A DNA stretch of 64,000 nt from Calamus simplicifolius (GCA_900491605.1 UESW01004255.1:570866-634865), one strand, 5' to 3'. Positions 32,622-44,977 are shown, counted from the first letter of the stretch. Made by a program: numbers and translations. The notes: generated by a model not told the origin, from the letters alone.

Positions 32622-34091
32622 ATGAGCCGCGGGCGGGATCAGCGGACGGCAGAGCGGTGGGTCCTGCGGCTGCTACACGGCCGCGCCACCCGCTTCCACA
32701 TCCGGGAGATCCATGCCCACGTCCTACGCCACCGTCTCCACTTCTCGAACCTCGTCCTCGCCCACCTCGTCTCCGTCTGCGCCGCCCTCCACCGCCTCCC
32801 CTACGCCCGCCGCCTCTTCCTCTCCCATCCCTCCCCCTCCCTCCCCCTGTTCAACGCCACGCTCAAGGCCCTCTCCCTCTCCCCCTCCGCCGCCCCGGAT
32901 GCCCTCCACCTTTTTTCCCTCCTCCGCCACCGCTCCCTCTCCCCCGACCGCCTCTCCTTTGCCCCCCTTCTCAAAGCCGCCTCCTTTCTCCCTGCCGCCC
33001 TCGGCCGCTCCATCCACGCTCTTACCCTCGTCTCCGGCTTCTCCACCCACCCTCCTGTCGCCGTTGGAATCCTCGAGATCTATGCCAGTTCCGGCGAAAT
33101 GAACTCCGCTCATCGAGCGTTCGACGAAATGTTCCAAAAAGATATGGTTGCTTATAACCTGATGATCAATGGGTACTGTAAAAGAGGCGACTGTGATATT
33201 GCATTCCGCCTCTTTGGCCGGATGGCTGAGCGGAGCATTGTCACGTGGAATTCCATGATCGCCGGCTTGGCACGCTGCGGCCGGGATGGCGAAGCTCTAG
33301 GGCTTTTCCGGGAGATGTGGGACGATTCCGGGTTCGAGCCTGATGACGCCACATTGGCCACAATTACGCCGGTTTGTGGTCGACTGGGGGCTTTAGATGT
33401 TGGTAAGTGGATTCATCATTATGCCGATAAGAAAGGATTATTGAATACTGCTGTCAATGTGGTGAATTCCATCATCGATATGTACTGCAAATGCGGGGAT
33501 CTGGCATCTGCTCAATTGGTATTCAATGAAATGCCAAAGAAGAGTGTGGTCTCTTGGAATGCCATGATCATGGGGTTGGCTTTCAACGGGCATAGTCAAA
33601 CTGGGATTAATTTGTTCGAGGAGATGAAGAGAGGTGGAGTGGAGCCCAATGCCGGGACCTTTGTCGGGGTTCTCGGGTGCTGCACTCATGCCGGATTGGT
33701 GGAGAGGGGCCGTGAATTGTTCACTTCGATGGTTGAGTATTATGGCATCGAGCCAAAGCTTGAGCATTATGGGTGTGTGGCTGATCTCTTGGGGAGGTGT
33801 GGGCTTGTCAGAGAGGCTCAGGAGATGGTTAGGAGCATGCCGATGAGGCCGAGTGCTGCCATCTGGGGGGCGCTGCTCAGCACATGCCGGAGTTATGGTG
33901 AGCTCGGCATTGCCGTCAAGGAGCTTATCGAGCTCGAGCCTTGGAATTCTGGGAATTATGTGCTATTAGCCAATCTTTATGCGGAGGCTGGCCGGTGGGA
34001 GGAGGCCGAGAACGTGCGGTGGTTGATGAAGGGGAAGAGCGTGCCAAAGGTGCCGGGGCACAGCCTCATTGGACACGAGGATAGGGTTTAA
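32622..34091 (+). CDS. PLS-class pentatricopeptide repeat protein, E type (At1g09190-like)
   Basis: Intronless 489-codon gene. The N-terminus is Arg-rich, fitting an organelle presequence. PPR repeats include DMVAYNLMINGYCKRGDCDI and SIVTWNSMIAGLARCGRDGE (about residues 175-230), then SVVSWNAMIMGLAFNGHSQT near 310 and the long HYGCVADLLGRCGLVREA segment. The C-terminus has E1/E2 motifs (AAIWGALLSTCRSYGE, then NSGNYVLLANLYAEAGRWEE) and ends shortly after VPGHSLI without a DYW domain. Such proteins bind organellar RNA one base per repeat and commonly guide C-to-U editing with partners. Length and order match Arabidopsis At1g09190 (by memory). The 5' third is strongly GC-rich and falls toward 3'. 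The start is the first ATG of the frame. Confidence 0.93.
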   Translation: MSRGRDQRTAERWVLRLLHGRATRFHIREIHAHVLRHRLHFSNLVLAHLVSVCAALHRLPYARRLFLSHPSPSLPLFNATLKALSLSPSAAPDALHLFSLLRHRSLSPDRLSFAPLLKAASFLPAALGRSIHALTLVSGFSTHPPVAVGILEIYASSGEMNSAHRAFDEMFQKDMVAYNLMINGYCKRGDCDIAFRLFGRMAERSIVTWNSMIAGLARCGRDGEALGLFREMWDDSGFEPDDATLATITPVCGRLGALDVGKWIHHYADKKGLLNTAVNVVNSIIDMYCKCGDLASAQLVFNEMPKKSVVSWNAMIMGLAFNGHSQTGINLFEEMKRGGVEPNAGTFVGVLGCCTHAGLVERGRELFTSMVEYYGIEPKLEHYGCVADLLGRCGLVREAQEMVRSMPMRPSAAIWGALLSTCRSYGELGIAVKELIELEPWNSGNYVLLANLYAEAGRWEEAENVRWLMKGKSVPKVPGHSLIGHEDRV

Positions 34092-34962
34092 GCGATTAAT
34101 GGTCTGTTACTTGGAACTCTCAAAAGAGGTAAGAGCCCTACGTTTGGCTTCAACACTGTTTACCTCCAATTGGCCTTTAAGGGGCATATCGTCGAACACG
34201 GTTTACAGCCGGAAGAAAGGCTTTGAGATGGAGACCTTTCTTTTTCATCGAAATGACTCATGTTAGAATTTAGAAGGCCAACACCAAATTGATGTAGGCT
34301 AAATGGTTTTGGCCTGGACTCGAAACACTGCAAGTGAGACTGCAGCAAAGGCCAGAAGAACCCCCCAATAATCTGGATTCGATTCTAATTACTGATGAAC
34401 ATCTGAGAATTAACCAAAGAATGTATTTATATCTGTATATCTGAGGGAGGGAATCAAGGTGGATCATTGCGTTTATTACATTCTTTGCAACAGCCATGTG
34501 ATATTATTTCTTGGAAGCCCCCTATTAATTGCGATCGTCAATTTCTTCCTTGCTTGCGCTTCAGACTCGAGCCAACTTCAAGCTCAGATGGAATTTATTA
34601 TCTAACAGTTGTCACACATGATATAAAAGAGAATAAATGCGCAGCAATCCCATCAAGGAAAGGAGTGCAAAATATTAAAAATCTAAGAGGAAAAGAGTAA
34701 TTACATGATGTCAAGGTCCAAAAAAGAAGCCAACTAAATAAGACAGGAGCTTAAACCCAAAAGGTCTAATATAAAGGAAGAAACACAGAATTTCAAGAAG
34801 ACTGGGCGTAGCTAAGGATAATGACCTTGTTTGCTAAACAAATAATACTGTAAATGCCCAAAATATCATCTTTATCTTCTTTCCAAGGTTCAAGAACTGA
34901 AGAGTCAACCATATGGTAAAACCACATGCAATTGTAACCAAGACAACCGAATACAATCAAGA
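34092..34962. other. Spacer between convergent PPR and TAF13 genes
   Basis: Contains the presumed 3' UTRs of the PPR gene (+) and TAF13 (-). No other gene-like stretch was seen. Confidence 0.5.
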
Positions 34963-37900
34963 TCAATCAGCATTTGCCAGAGTCTCTTCATTTACATCAA
35001 AAGCTTTCCTTGCCTGCTTAAGCTCTTCATTCATTGACAATAATTCGGTGCACCGGTGGAGCTTTGGCAAGTCCTGTTAATGAAAAACATATAGAATGTT
35101 AATGGGTCAAAATTGCAGGGACCAGCTGGTTTTGTGCATTTAACTTTCATGGCAAAACTGGTTACAATATCCATCATTGAAATGCAATAACTTTTTGGTT
35201 ATCATTTAACAAAAGCTATAGATCAGATATGAGAAAAGGAAGAAAGAGATCTTTCGGGTGGTAGGTGGGTAAGGGTAGTTGCAAGATGGACGATCTAGAT
35301 GACAGCAAAATAAATGGCTCTAGATGACAGCAAAATAAATGGCATTTTGGTGGCCACTTATGAATAACTTCCTATAGATTCAACTAAATTGCTCTGTAAT
35401 TATTCAGGCCCCACAACACCCAACATAATGACATATTTTAACGTGTGAAGAGTTTTTTCCCCTCTTCCTTGCCAGAGATTTTTTCCCTCTTCCTCGTCAG
35501 GTTTGGAGAGGATGAAGCTTGGCACAAAGGTAAAATTGCACCATCATACATGGGTATTATAGGTTTACAACACAAATCCACATAGAGATAAGGCTATATA
35601 TACTTAATACTTCCTAGCGCTAGGCTGTCCTTTTTTTATAGCTTGTTTTGAAAGAGTAAAGGTATAGCTTAATTCAAAAGAGTAAAGGTGTTTGGTTTCA
35701 AAAACACAAAATTGTTGATATGTTTTGAGCATATGGTGAAGGTTCAAATCCCCACGCATATATAGATAAACGGGTTATTTATTCTCAAGGGGCCTTTTCT
35801 CTTAAGGTCTAATTTTCCCTTAGCCTACACTTTGTGACAAGTCATATCATGCCTATGCATGCTGCATTCCCAGAAATTTTTCACCTTATATAAAATTGAA
35901 TTCAAGGTATCCAATCCAGCTAATGTCAAGCATTGCAAATTGACTGCAAGAAGGGTGACTGTGCAACATGTGTACTTATGCAGGCATCGATAAAAGTAAA
36001 TGCGTTCATACCAACACCACTGAAGAATTTTACTAACAAGGACCAGGCATACAGCATTATGGAATATGGATGCTACATGACCCTGTACTTTCATAGACCA
36101 AATCCACATCCTTTGGTATCAGCTAAGATGCATTATCATGATTACGATGATGTTTTTTAGAATGATCAAATCATCCAAGACATGACCAGGTAGAGAATAA
36201 AAACATATCAAATGTTTCTCAGAACTGCAGCAAGTTGTACCTTACGAATTAGATATAAAAAATCCTCAGTCAACAGTTTCCCCCTCTTTGATGCTATGTC
36301 TTGAGCTTTATGCACCTAAGAGAAGTTAATGAAGTTGAAAGTTACATAAGAGAAGAGTGAAAGTATTCCCTTAAGCAGATAGGAAAATTCATAAATAAGC
36401 AAAGGAGCAGTCACAAATATGGAACTGGCAGGATTGATCAAATTAAATTTTTGAGCATGTTTATACATGAAGTATTGACAGGTCTTGGAGCTCCTACCGA
36501 ATGTTGCCACCTGGACAATGGTGAGTTCCTTGTGCACATGAACCTGAGGGTGTGAAGGGCTCTCACAATTTGCAAGTGTAAATTCCATAAAGCTACCTTT
36601 TTTCTTAACAATAATGAAATGGCTTTCCTCTTAGAAAATTTACAACAGTAAATCCCTGGGTGCCCAATTGCTTGTGTTAACAATATGAAAATAAACCTCC
36701 AGAAAGAGGGTACATTGAGTTAAATTTATGGCATCTAACTGCACTTCTTGTAAACTTGTATCATAATTCAAGAAGCATGTGGCAAGGACTTTGACAGTAA
36801 GGACAAGGATTACAAACAAAATTGTAGGGTCCAGGAACACCTGGACATCAGGTTTTCATAACATGTGGCATCTGCCTTAATGTTTTCAAGCCAGGCATGC
36901 TTATCCGATTTGTTTTACTTCTAATCAATAGCTGATATTTGGGGGCCAACAAGAATCAGTTCCTAAGGCCTCCTGAATTTTTTAAATGTTGCTCACTTAT
37001 CTTAATTGGAGGTGCTCTAAAAGGCTTGACTCTATAGGGGAAGAGGGAGTCCTACCATTCAAGTTTACCAATTATTCTTACAGATTAAGCATGTCCACTG
37101 GTGCCACAAGCTCTTCTACTGTAACCGGCTTTACAATCTTTCCATCTTTCCAAATTACATATGCATGCATGGGATTACCAGTTTGTAATGTCAAGTTTCC
37201 TGAATAAATACAAGCAGTTGAGGTTGCTTTTCTATTTCAGATGGCACTTGTAGACCTCATGCGTCACTGGTTTTCCATAGAAAGTCCGTCATATGGCAAG
37301 GATCATTACCTCAAGATAATCAAACATCAAAAGAAAAGTGATTGGATTCTTTTAAATGTGATCGTTTTTTTTAATAATATACTAAACGCCACATGGATTT
37401 CCACGATACTGATATTATTCAATTTTTAATTCATGAACGGATGACAGCCAAGAGTTTTACCTAATTTTCTTTCCATTTCTTTTAATTGATAAAAACAATT
37501 AAAAGTAAGTGGGAAGCATAATTACCAAATCAGTGACATACTCCATAACGATGTCCTCCACTAGTGCGACTGTTTCTGGAAGTGGCTGCAAAACAAACAG
37601 AAGGCAATAACGTTATAACAGGGCACTAACCGCATAAAATCAGTTTTGAGAGCTACAAGAGCAAATTTATCAATATTTCGACCATGCTACTAAGAATTAA
37701 CTATCAAATGCAACATCCTTTTAGAATGTTGCATCACTATCTATAAACCATATTAAGGTAATCAAATAATTTCTCTCCTCAACTAAGTTTGGGCATAATG
37801 CATTATGAAAGTAGACAGAGTTATATCTTGAAAGAAAAACTAAATAACTATAAATTGTTTAAACATGATGTTCTTCATACACAACATATAAAAATGACAA

Positions 37901-39916
37901 ATATTTTTATAAGTGAAAAAAATCTTCTGAAAATCTGAAAAGTAGTTTGAAAATAAATGCAGATTCCATTTTGAGATGACTCCAAGACATGTCCTGATGC
38001 AAATCAATGTTGTCAACCAAAGCAGAGTTATCCTTTTAATTCATCCTATATCAATTTTGGATGCCCCTAATGAATGATTTTGATAGCTTTTAACTCTTGA
38101 AAATGATAAATGAGTTGTCTGTAAGCTCAAAGTTACTTGAAATTGTAAAAATAAAAATATAGAATAATTGACATCAGCAAATAAGAACAATAAGGCAGAA
38201 GATATACTCACATTGGGGTCATCCCCAAATCCATACATCATGTGTTGCACTACAACATCAACAAAGAGATTTATATTAGCAATAATTGAAATGAATATAA
38301 ATTTTGCATATGATTGCATAACTTTTGTGTAAGCATAAGACTAAACAATTTTCAGTGATGTCAGCAACGAACAGAGCTCATCTATGATTTAGTGTTAACT
38401 GGAAGAGGCAATATATGTATGCCACAAAACATTTTCTAAATTTCCAAATTTTTTAAAAGAAATCCAAAAATAACTACATATTGTTTATAAGCATGAAATC
38501 ATTTATAGAACACCCGGTATCAATGCTCAGTAGGTCAGACCTGGGCCATACATATAAAAAATCTGAATTTGGCCAGGCATAAAGTTTGACCTGAAAGCAC
38601 ATAAAGTTCAAACTTGAAGAAAATCCAGGCCCTGGGCAGTTTCATACTGAAACAGTTATGTTTAGATTATAGATGACCATAGGCCTTTTTGTCGCAAAAC
38701 CGTAAGTCTGTTCAGATGTTTGTCACCAACATTTTATCTTGATTTTTACCGATATTGAAATCAAGCACAAGAGGTATTGTGGTAACAGGCATGATGATTT
38801 TTCCTGTCTCTAGCAAAGCCGCCAAGCAAATCCTAGAGCAGAAGCTTTTTGCCAGGCAACAGCTTTGGAGAATATTATAACATATGATTACTACAAAAAT
38901 TGTAGCCCCAGTAGACCTCTCAATCCATGAGCTTGTCATTGCATTCAAAATGTGGTAAAACAGCTACCCATTTGCTTCTCGTTGAAAGGTCACACTTTAT
39001 TGGTTTTATTATCATGCATTGGAAGTTTCCAATTAGCATAGGGGAAGTTTTTATGGTTTTTTGAACCAATGTAAATGTTTGGCAATTTTAATTGGGAGAC
39101 TTGGTTTTTGATGATTTTGAGGATTTATAAGGAGATAAATGGAAAATTCTATAAATAACTGGAATTAATTTCAAAGTCTTAGACTTATATTTTAAGGTGC
39201 GAAGAGGATTGCCGATGTTTGGTTACACCGTTAGCTTATTTGGAAATCAAAGTTGAAACCACACTAAGATTCTTTTGTAATTATCCATACCTCTCTATTT
39301 GATAAGGGGGCGTATCTTCTTGTGGAACCTCATGTTCAATTTGATGGGTATTCACTGTGCAACCCAAGAGCTTTCAAAATGTGCAATTTTTCTAAGAGAT
39401 CATGATTGTTTCACCCTTGTGTTGCGCACAATATGGTTGTTTCCTTAACTGGTCCTCCACAAAGATATAACTGTAGCAGCTATATGGAGGATGATAATGT
39501 CAGGTTAGGTTCGAGAAAATCATTCTTCAAACCATATTTCCATGTCTTTCAAAAAAGGAAATTCTTTTAGTAGCACAGACTAGCAAGTACCACCGATAGT
39601 CCTAGATTCTAAAAAAAAATTTGATATAGTTCTTATGCATCCAATGAATACCAACAATAAAATAGCAAGCGTAAAACAAAAGTTGGGTTCAATCATTATG
39701 AAGACAAACAAAGGCCATTAATGGTGATGATATGCTTTCAGGAATATACAAACATTGTCCTAACCAAAACCAAATGAGAGATGGTCAAAAAAAAAAAAAA
39801 AACATCAATCTTACAATCTTTCTAAAAGACTCCACGTTTGCGCTTAAAAGAGGTTTCAGAAGGTTGAGACGTTCCCACCCTCGGCTTCGCCGAGGTCCTG
39901 ACGAAGAATTGTGCAT
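34963..39916 (-). CDS. TAF13: TAF13, TFIID subunit 13, all five exons; exon 1 damaged as sequenced
   Basis: Exons on the - strand: 1, about 39815-39916; 2, 38212-38249; 3, 37526-37585; 4, 36241-36315; 5, 34963-35073. All internal sites are GT-AG. Exons 2-5 encode the histone fold (LQHMMYGFGDDPN, PLPETVALVEDIVMEYVTDL, then RGKLLTEDFLYLIRK) and the tail DLPKLHRCTELLSMNEELKQ...ANAD, stop at 34963-34965. Total length of about 128 residues fits the family. Exon 5 lies outside the duplicated segment, marking this as the parental gene. In exon 1 the ATG (39914-39916) is present, but a base is missing downstream so the TAF13 frame is left. In the TAF13 frame the codon for Gln in VFQKD is TAG. Either the allele is null or these are sequence errors. 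Confidence 0.85.
35074..35627. other. TAF13 intron 4, single-copy part
   Basis: Intron sequence between exon 5 and the left edge of copy 2. A 23-bp word (CTAGATGACAGCAAAATAAATGG) is tandemly doubled at about 35297-35342. No separate gene. Confidence 0.6.
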
Positions 39917-40345
39917 CACCTGAATTCCACAGCGATCTCCAACATTAACACATAAGTATGCGCTAGCTTCACCGAGGGTCCTGACGAAGAATTGTGCATC
40001 ACCTGAATTCCACAGCGATCTCCAACATTAACACATAAGTATGCGCTAAAAAAAGAAATCAAGAATTGATACTGTTGCCGCCGGGATCCGTCCTCCAACT
40101 CGGGCGCAGTCGATCTCCTGGGGGACCTGCACAGAAGTCCTCACGCGAGAGGCGTTGGGGGTGGCCCTCCGTGGAAGACCCTCCGACGCTCAAGTGGGGA
40201 AATCGGCGATCAATCAGAAAATGGGAGGTGGATCTCTCCGGGGAGTCTCTCAGGGGCGGCCGATCGGGAGCTCTAGGGGGAGCACCGACGAGCAGCTGAG
40301 GAGAGTGGGAGAGTGAGAGTGAGAGATGGTCTGCCTCCCGTGTTG

Positions 40346-40353
40346 TATATATA
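40346..40353 (-). promoter_or_regulatory. TATA box of TAF13 copy 2
   Basis: The - strand reads CCTATATATACAAC, two bases shorter than in copy 1. The GC-rich leader (about 40060-40340) and the duplicated intron end/exon start (39911-40045) follow as in copy 1. Confidence 0.6.
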
Positions 40354-40468
40354 GGGCTTCAATATTCACTAATGAACATAAACTTAGAAAAATCAAGATA
40401 GGTTGCAATATAATTAACCTTCATAATTAAGTTCCCATTAACTAAATTTCATTGTTTTTCTTCCACTC

Positions 40469-40863
40469 ATATCATTCTTGGTGATCCTGGCCCCAGTGTA
40501 TGTTCTTCTTCATATTCACTACTTTTTATCATATTTCTTTTGCGTTCTCATTGTCGCATGATCATTGTGCTAAACTTTTCTCTCTTACCCTTCCCTTGGA
40601 AGGCCAACATTTTATAAGGTGCACAAGAGGAAATCCACAGAGTCGTTCCAATCGTCTGCCTATTAGTTTAATTAATCTCTTGCTAGAAGAGAGTGTTTAA
40701 CGTACCTTGGCTTTCTTCGGAGCATATATGAGGTATATTATGAAGTAGACACCCTCAACGAGGCACGCAATGGTGTTGATAGTGAGCAACAGCGCATCCT
40801 TGTTGAAGACACCATAATACACCCACAGCAGGGCACTGAGCAACGACACCACGTATGGTAACG
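40469..40863. pseudogene. SWEET sugar transporter fragments with an inverted exon, copy 2
   Basis: On the + strand, ISFLVILAPV (about 40469-40497) ends at donor GTATGT. After an intron ending TTGGAAG, exon 2 (40603 to about 40654) reads PTFYKVHKRKSTESFQS, the loop and second-helix start of SWEET (MtN3/saliva) transporters. The next exon lies in the opposite orientation: on the - strand, about 40863-40706, LPYVVSLLSALLWVYYGVFN and INTIACLVEGVYFIIYLIYA PKKAK, ending at donor GTACG. The parts are correct SWEET exons 1-3 but exon 3 is flipped, so no transporter can be made. Identity is firm; the inversion may be ancient rearrangement or transposon-mediated capture. Confidence 0.82.
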
Positions 40864-40924
40864 TTTGGGTAGGGTTGCAGCCTCTCATTTATTATCAAGC
40901 TATGATCTTTAACTAATCCCCTCA

Positions 40925-41408
40925 ACCGACGAGCTCCGCAATGCCGCAGTCGCCATCCGGTGGGCCACTGATTACCTCCTCAAAACCATCTCTCAGCCAG
41001 GCCGTATCTTTGTTCAGGCAAGCCGTGATTAGGAAATGTGATCTTTTGTATCGATTAACGCCGGCTATTTTAGTAACATTATGTTCGGTTCGGGTTCGTT
41101 GTCGTTAGGTAGGCGACCCGATAAGAGATCATAGCTGTTGGGAGCGGCCGGAGGACATGGACACGGCGCGGACCGTGTACAACGTGAGCACAGACAGGCC
41201 CGGCTCAGAGGTGGCCGGCGAGACAGCTGCTGCACTGGCGGCGGCGTCGATGGTTTTCCGGTCACTGGACCCGGACTACTCGCAGAAGCTGCTGGAGAAC
41301 GCAATGCGGGCCTTCGAATTCGCAGACAGCTACAAAGGGGCGTACAGCGATGACCCGAGCGTCAAAACTGGTGTCTGCCCTTTCTATTGCAATTTTGATG
41401 GATATCAG
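40925..41408 (+). pseudogene. GH9 endo-1,4-beta-glucanase, two exons, copy 2
   Basis: Exon A (about 40925-41017) encodes TDELRNAAVAIRWATDYLLK and TISQPGRIFVQ and ends at a GC-type donor (CAG|GCAAGC). Exon B (41109-41408) starts after GTCGTTAG and continues in phase with VGDPIRDHSCWERPEDMDTA...GSEVAGETAAALAAASMVFR, ending at GYQ with another GC-type donor (CAG|GCAAGT). Both match glycosyl hydrolase family 9. The catalytic Asp motif (usually DAGD) and the later active-site exons are absent, so this is a gene fragment, although these two exons are open. Confidence 0.82.
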
Positions 41409-43010
41409 GCAAGTCCCTTCTCTCCTCTCCTCTTTCTTCCTTCGCTTTTCTCTTGCTTCTGAGATTAAATTAATTATTAATAACTGGAGAAGCGGTATGA
41501 AAACCATGGGAAACGGAGTGCATTGGATTCTATCGTCTAGTCACCGAAAAATGGGAGCAGGGGCATTTGTTCTTTGGGTAAGCAGGGGTGCCATGTGGAA
41601 GATTATATTGTAAAAAATTGTTTTTAATAAAAATTGGATCTCCAGTACAAATTAAAGAAAAAATCTTGCCTGGATTCTCCTCTGTCCAATGGACCACTGA
41701 CCTGCTGCCAGTCAGAGGAGCTTCCAACAACCCCAATTTGGATTGTGGGAGATCGTTGCCACACAATATTTTATTTGAGAGTTCTGAGTGATGAGAGTAG
41801 AAAACATTAGAGTAATGAAAGAAATGTCCAGGGATAACGTTGAGATCTTGAATAATTTTGCCAGATAATGCTCCTCTGAAGTTAATTAAGTGAACAGAAT
41901 GTCTCAGCAACACTTGTTAGCAACAGCAATCTTCTGATAACATGGCTAGAAAACTATAGTAATGAGCGAATGCCCCAATGGGTCAACTAATGACGCCGCT
42001 CCGTCTTTTATTGAAGACGAATGGTCAAAAGAGCATCCACGGGAGGCAGACATATTATTACGGGCATGGTCTGCGCTTCCACACAATTCCATCAAGTTTA
42101 TGTTCATTAATATCAAAATTATATGATTTTTATGTCTTTCAATTCTATTTTATTAAAACTAATAGGTACAAATTAATTAAACTAATTTAATTTAAAAAAT
42201 AAAATAAAGGATGGCAATGTATGTTATTACGGGCATTTATGCTAATTAAATCCCTGTGGGATATAGATATAAACTTTTACATCCATATGAAAACTAATAT
42301 AAATTATTAATGAATACTAACAACTTAAAAATACAGATACAGAGAGACCTTTTCTTAAACTAACATAAATTATTAGTGAAAACTAATATAAATTATATTT
42401 TAAAGATATGGATACAGAGGCACCTTCCCTGCGTCCGCGGAGTGCCGGCCACCTCCATTAACAAGATGGCAATAGATTGGATTGATAAATGCACTGGCTG
42501 CATGTACTTTTTCCCTTTTCTTTTTCTTTTAATTTGATTTTTACTTTCCCAACGTCGTCAAATGGGAGTCTAGTTATATTGTAAACGGAATTCAAACCCA
42601 TATTAGTTATAGTAAGCATTATTACTCTTTGACAAAGCGTGATAAAGATAATTAGAGTGTTGGTTGCTTTGTGATTCATTCACCTAAGGACCATTGAAGG
42701 CCTAACATGGCCTCAATGTAACAGCTCATAAAATTATATATATTAATAATTGAATCAATCAATTCCACTTGCTTTGGACATGCATGCATTGACGCATACC
42801 ACTAATCCATGAGATGTGAAATATATTGAAAGGAAACACCCATAAGAGTGGAAAAACATGGCACATGTTTTTTTTTTATCAGAAATCACCCAAGAAAATG
42901 AAGGTGACCTGCAAGTAACTGAAAATAAGAATGGCAGGAATCTAAGCATTCCCGAGACATGATGATTGATTGCTTTGCTCTCTGATTATATACTAGAGGT
43001 GAACATCAGA
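41409..43010. other. No confident gene (copy 2 equivalent of 19158-20730)
   Basis: Matches copy 1. The same protein-like - strand stretch occurs at 41690-41913. AT-rich beyond about 42110. Confidence 0.4.
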
Positions 43011-43015
43011 ACATG

Positions 43016-44880
43016 ATGATTACTTCGCCACCGAGATCAAGGCACACACCGATATCAATATGAAGTACGCCGGAAACATCTTCTTCTGTAGAGTCCCAAA
43101 CGGGTGCCTTGCCAAATTCCTTCAATTTTGGGGAAAAATTAATCAAAATACGAAGAGAACAACGTACAATAAAATTACTCCAAAAAAATACTTCTTTTTC
43201 CCATTGTTTTACTTCAGAAAACACAAATAACATAAACGAAGAAAAAGAATCAAAATTCGCTCAAAATCTTCCCATTTTTTTCAAAAATTCCCCCTCCCCC
43301 CCCCAAATAAAACAGATTTTTTAAGAATTGGGACGGGTACCTGAACATGATGATGTTGCCGCTGATAAAGGTGACCCAGAGGGCGGTGCCCCAGCAGGTG
43401 GCGAAAAAGAGGAGGTGGGCGCCGCTGATGAAGGTGACCCAGAGGGCGGCGCCCCAGCAGGTGGCAAAGTAGAGGAGGTGGGCGCCGCTGATGAAGGTGA
43501 CCCAGAGGGCGGCGCCCAAGCAGGTGGCGAAGCAGAGGAGGTGGGCGCCGCTGATGAAGGTGACCCAGAAGGCGGCGCCCCAGCAGGTGGCGAAGCAGAG
43601 GAGGTGGGCGCCGCCGATGAAGGTGGCCGAGAGGATGGTGCCCCAGCAGGTGGCGAAGCAGAGGATGTGGGTGCCGCCGATGAAGGTGGCCCAGAGGGTG
43701 GCGCTCCAGTAGGTGGCGAAGCAGAGGAGGTGGGCGCCGCTGATGAAGGTGACCCAGAGGGCGGCGCCCTAGCAGATGGCGAAGTAGAGGAGGTGGGCGC
43801 CGCTGATGAAGGTGACCCAGAGGGCGGCGCCTCAGCAGGTGGAGAAGCAGGAGGTGGGTGAGCTTGGCGATGGTGATGGCGGCTGCGGGGGAGGAAAAAT
43901 ACTAGTGGATGCTATATTGAGCGGACAACGCTCCATATCCTTCATCTTGTGGGTGAGACAGGATAGTTCGTCCTGCAGCCTTTGAATCTTAGTTTGCAAG
44001 CTATCATGAACCCTTATGGAAGAAGCCAAGTCTGCATGTAGTTGATCAAGTTCCAGTTCTTTAGAGAATAGCTTCTCTTGCAGTACTTCATGTTCTAATT
44101 CATGTCCTTTAACCGAAACTAGTTTCCTTTGAAGAGATATATTTTGCTCTGCAAGATCTCTCGCCCGTTCCCGAAGCCTCTGCTCCTCCCTGTTCATTCT
44201 GTCCATTTCTTTCTCTAAACTTGATCTTAGTTCATTGTTCTGCTCTACCATCCTCCTAGTTCGAATGTCTAGTTCTTTCTCTAAACTTGATCTCAGTTCA
44301 TTGTTATGCTCTACCATCTGCTCTACCATCCTCCAAGTTCGAATGTCTAGTTCTTTCTCTAAACTTGATTTTAGTTCATTGTTCTGCTCTACCATCTGCT
44401 CTACCATCCTCCTAGTTCGAATGTCTAGTTCTTTCTCTAAACTTGATCTCAGTTTATTGTTCTGCTCTACCATCCTCCTAGTTCTAATCCTAGTTCTAAT
44501 TTCTAGTTTTAACTTAGCCCATTTCACTTTGGCTGAGGACCTAGAGAGAGAGAGAGATAATAAAACAACTAGAGATAAAGTGTAATGAATTTAACTCAAT
44601 AAAAGAATTCTTATTCGTGAAAGAGATAATAAAACAACTTACACTGTCAATAAATCCTTGGGTATTTGAGAGCCATCCTGACTCATTTCGCCTGGAGATG
44701 GTGCCTTCCCCTTTCTGGAAGATTCGCCTGGAGATGGTGCCTTCCCCTTGCTGGATGGTGCCTTCCTTTGCTGGAAGATTTTCCTGGAGATGGTGCCTTC
44801 CCCTGGCTGGAAGATTCGCCTGGAGATGGTGCCTTCCCCTTGCTAGAAGATAGTGTAGACGTTGGGTTGCTGCTCGTGCT
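43016..44880 (-). pseudogene. Coiled-coil and Pro/Ser-repeat gene, copy 2, frame-shifted
   Basis: Same gene as at 20742-22760. The coiled coil (43900-44527) is open and nearly identical. At the start of the 21-residue repeats the sequence GGAGAAGCAGGAGG (about 43840-43855) is two bases shorter than copy 1, and the frame ends at about 43832. One 63-bp unit near 43625 also lacks a base. Eight 63-bp units (43364-43860) and about four 36-bp units (44690-44855) remain. The splice signals at 44540 and 44640 are kept. Confidence 0.55.
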
Positions 44881-44977
44881 ATCGGATGCTGAAGATATAA
44901 ATAAATTAAAAAACCACTTCAAGAACCACCTCATATTTGAAACCTGATATGAGGCACAAAATATCTTCCAAAAAGAC

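Noticed and set aside
32713..33137. Pro/Ser-rich or Gly/Glu-rich frames on other frames of the PPR gene 5' part
   Set aside because: Shadows caused by the GC-rich 5' end of the real PPR reading frame.
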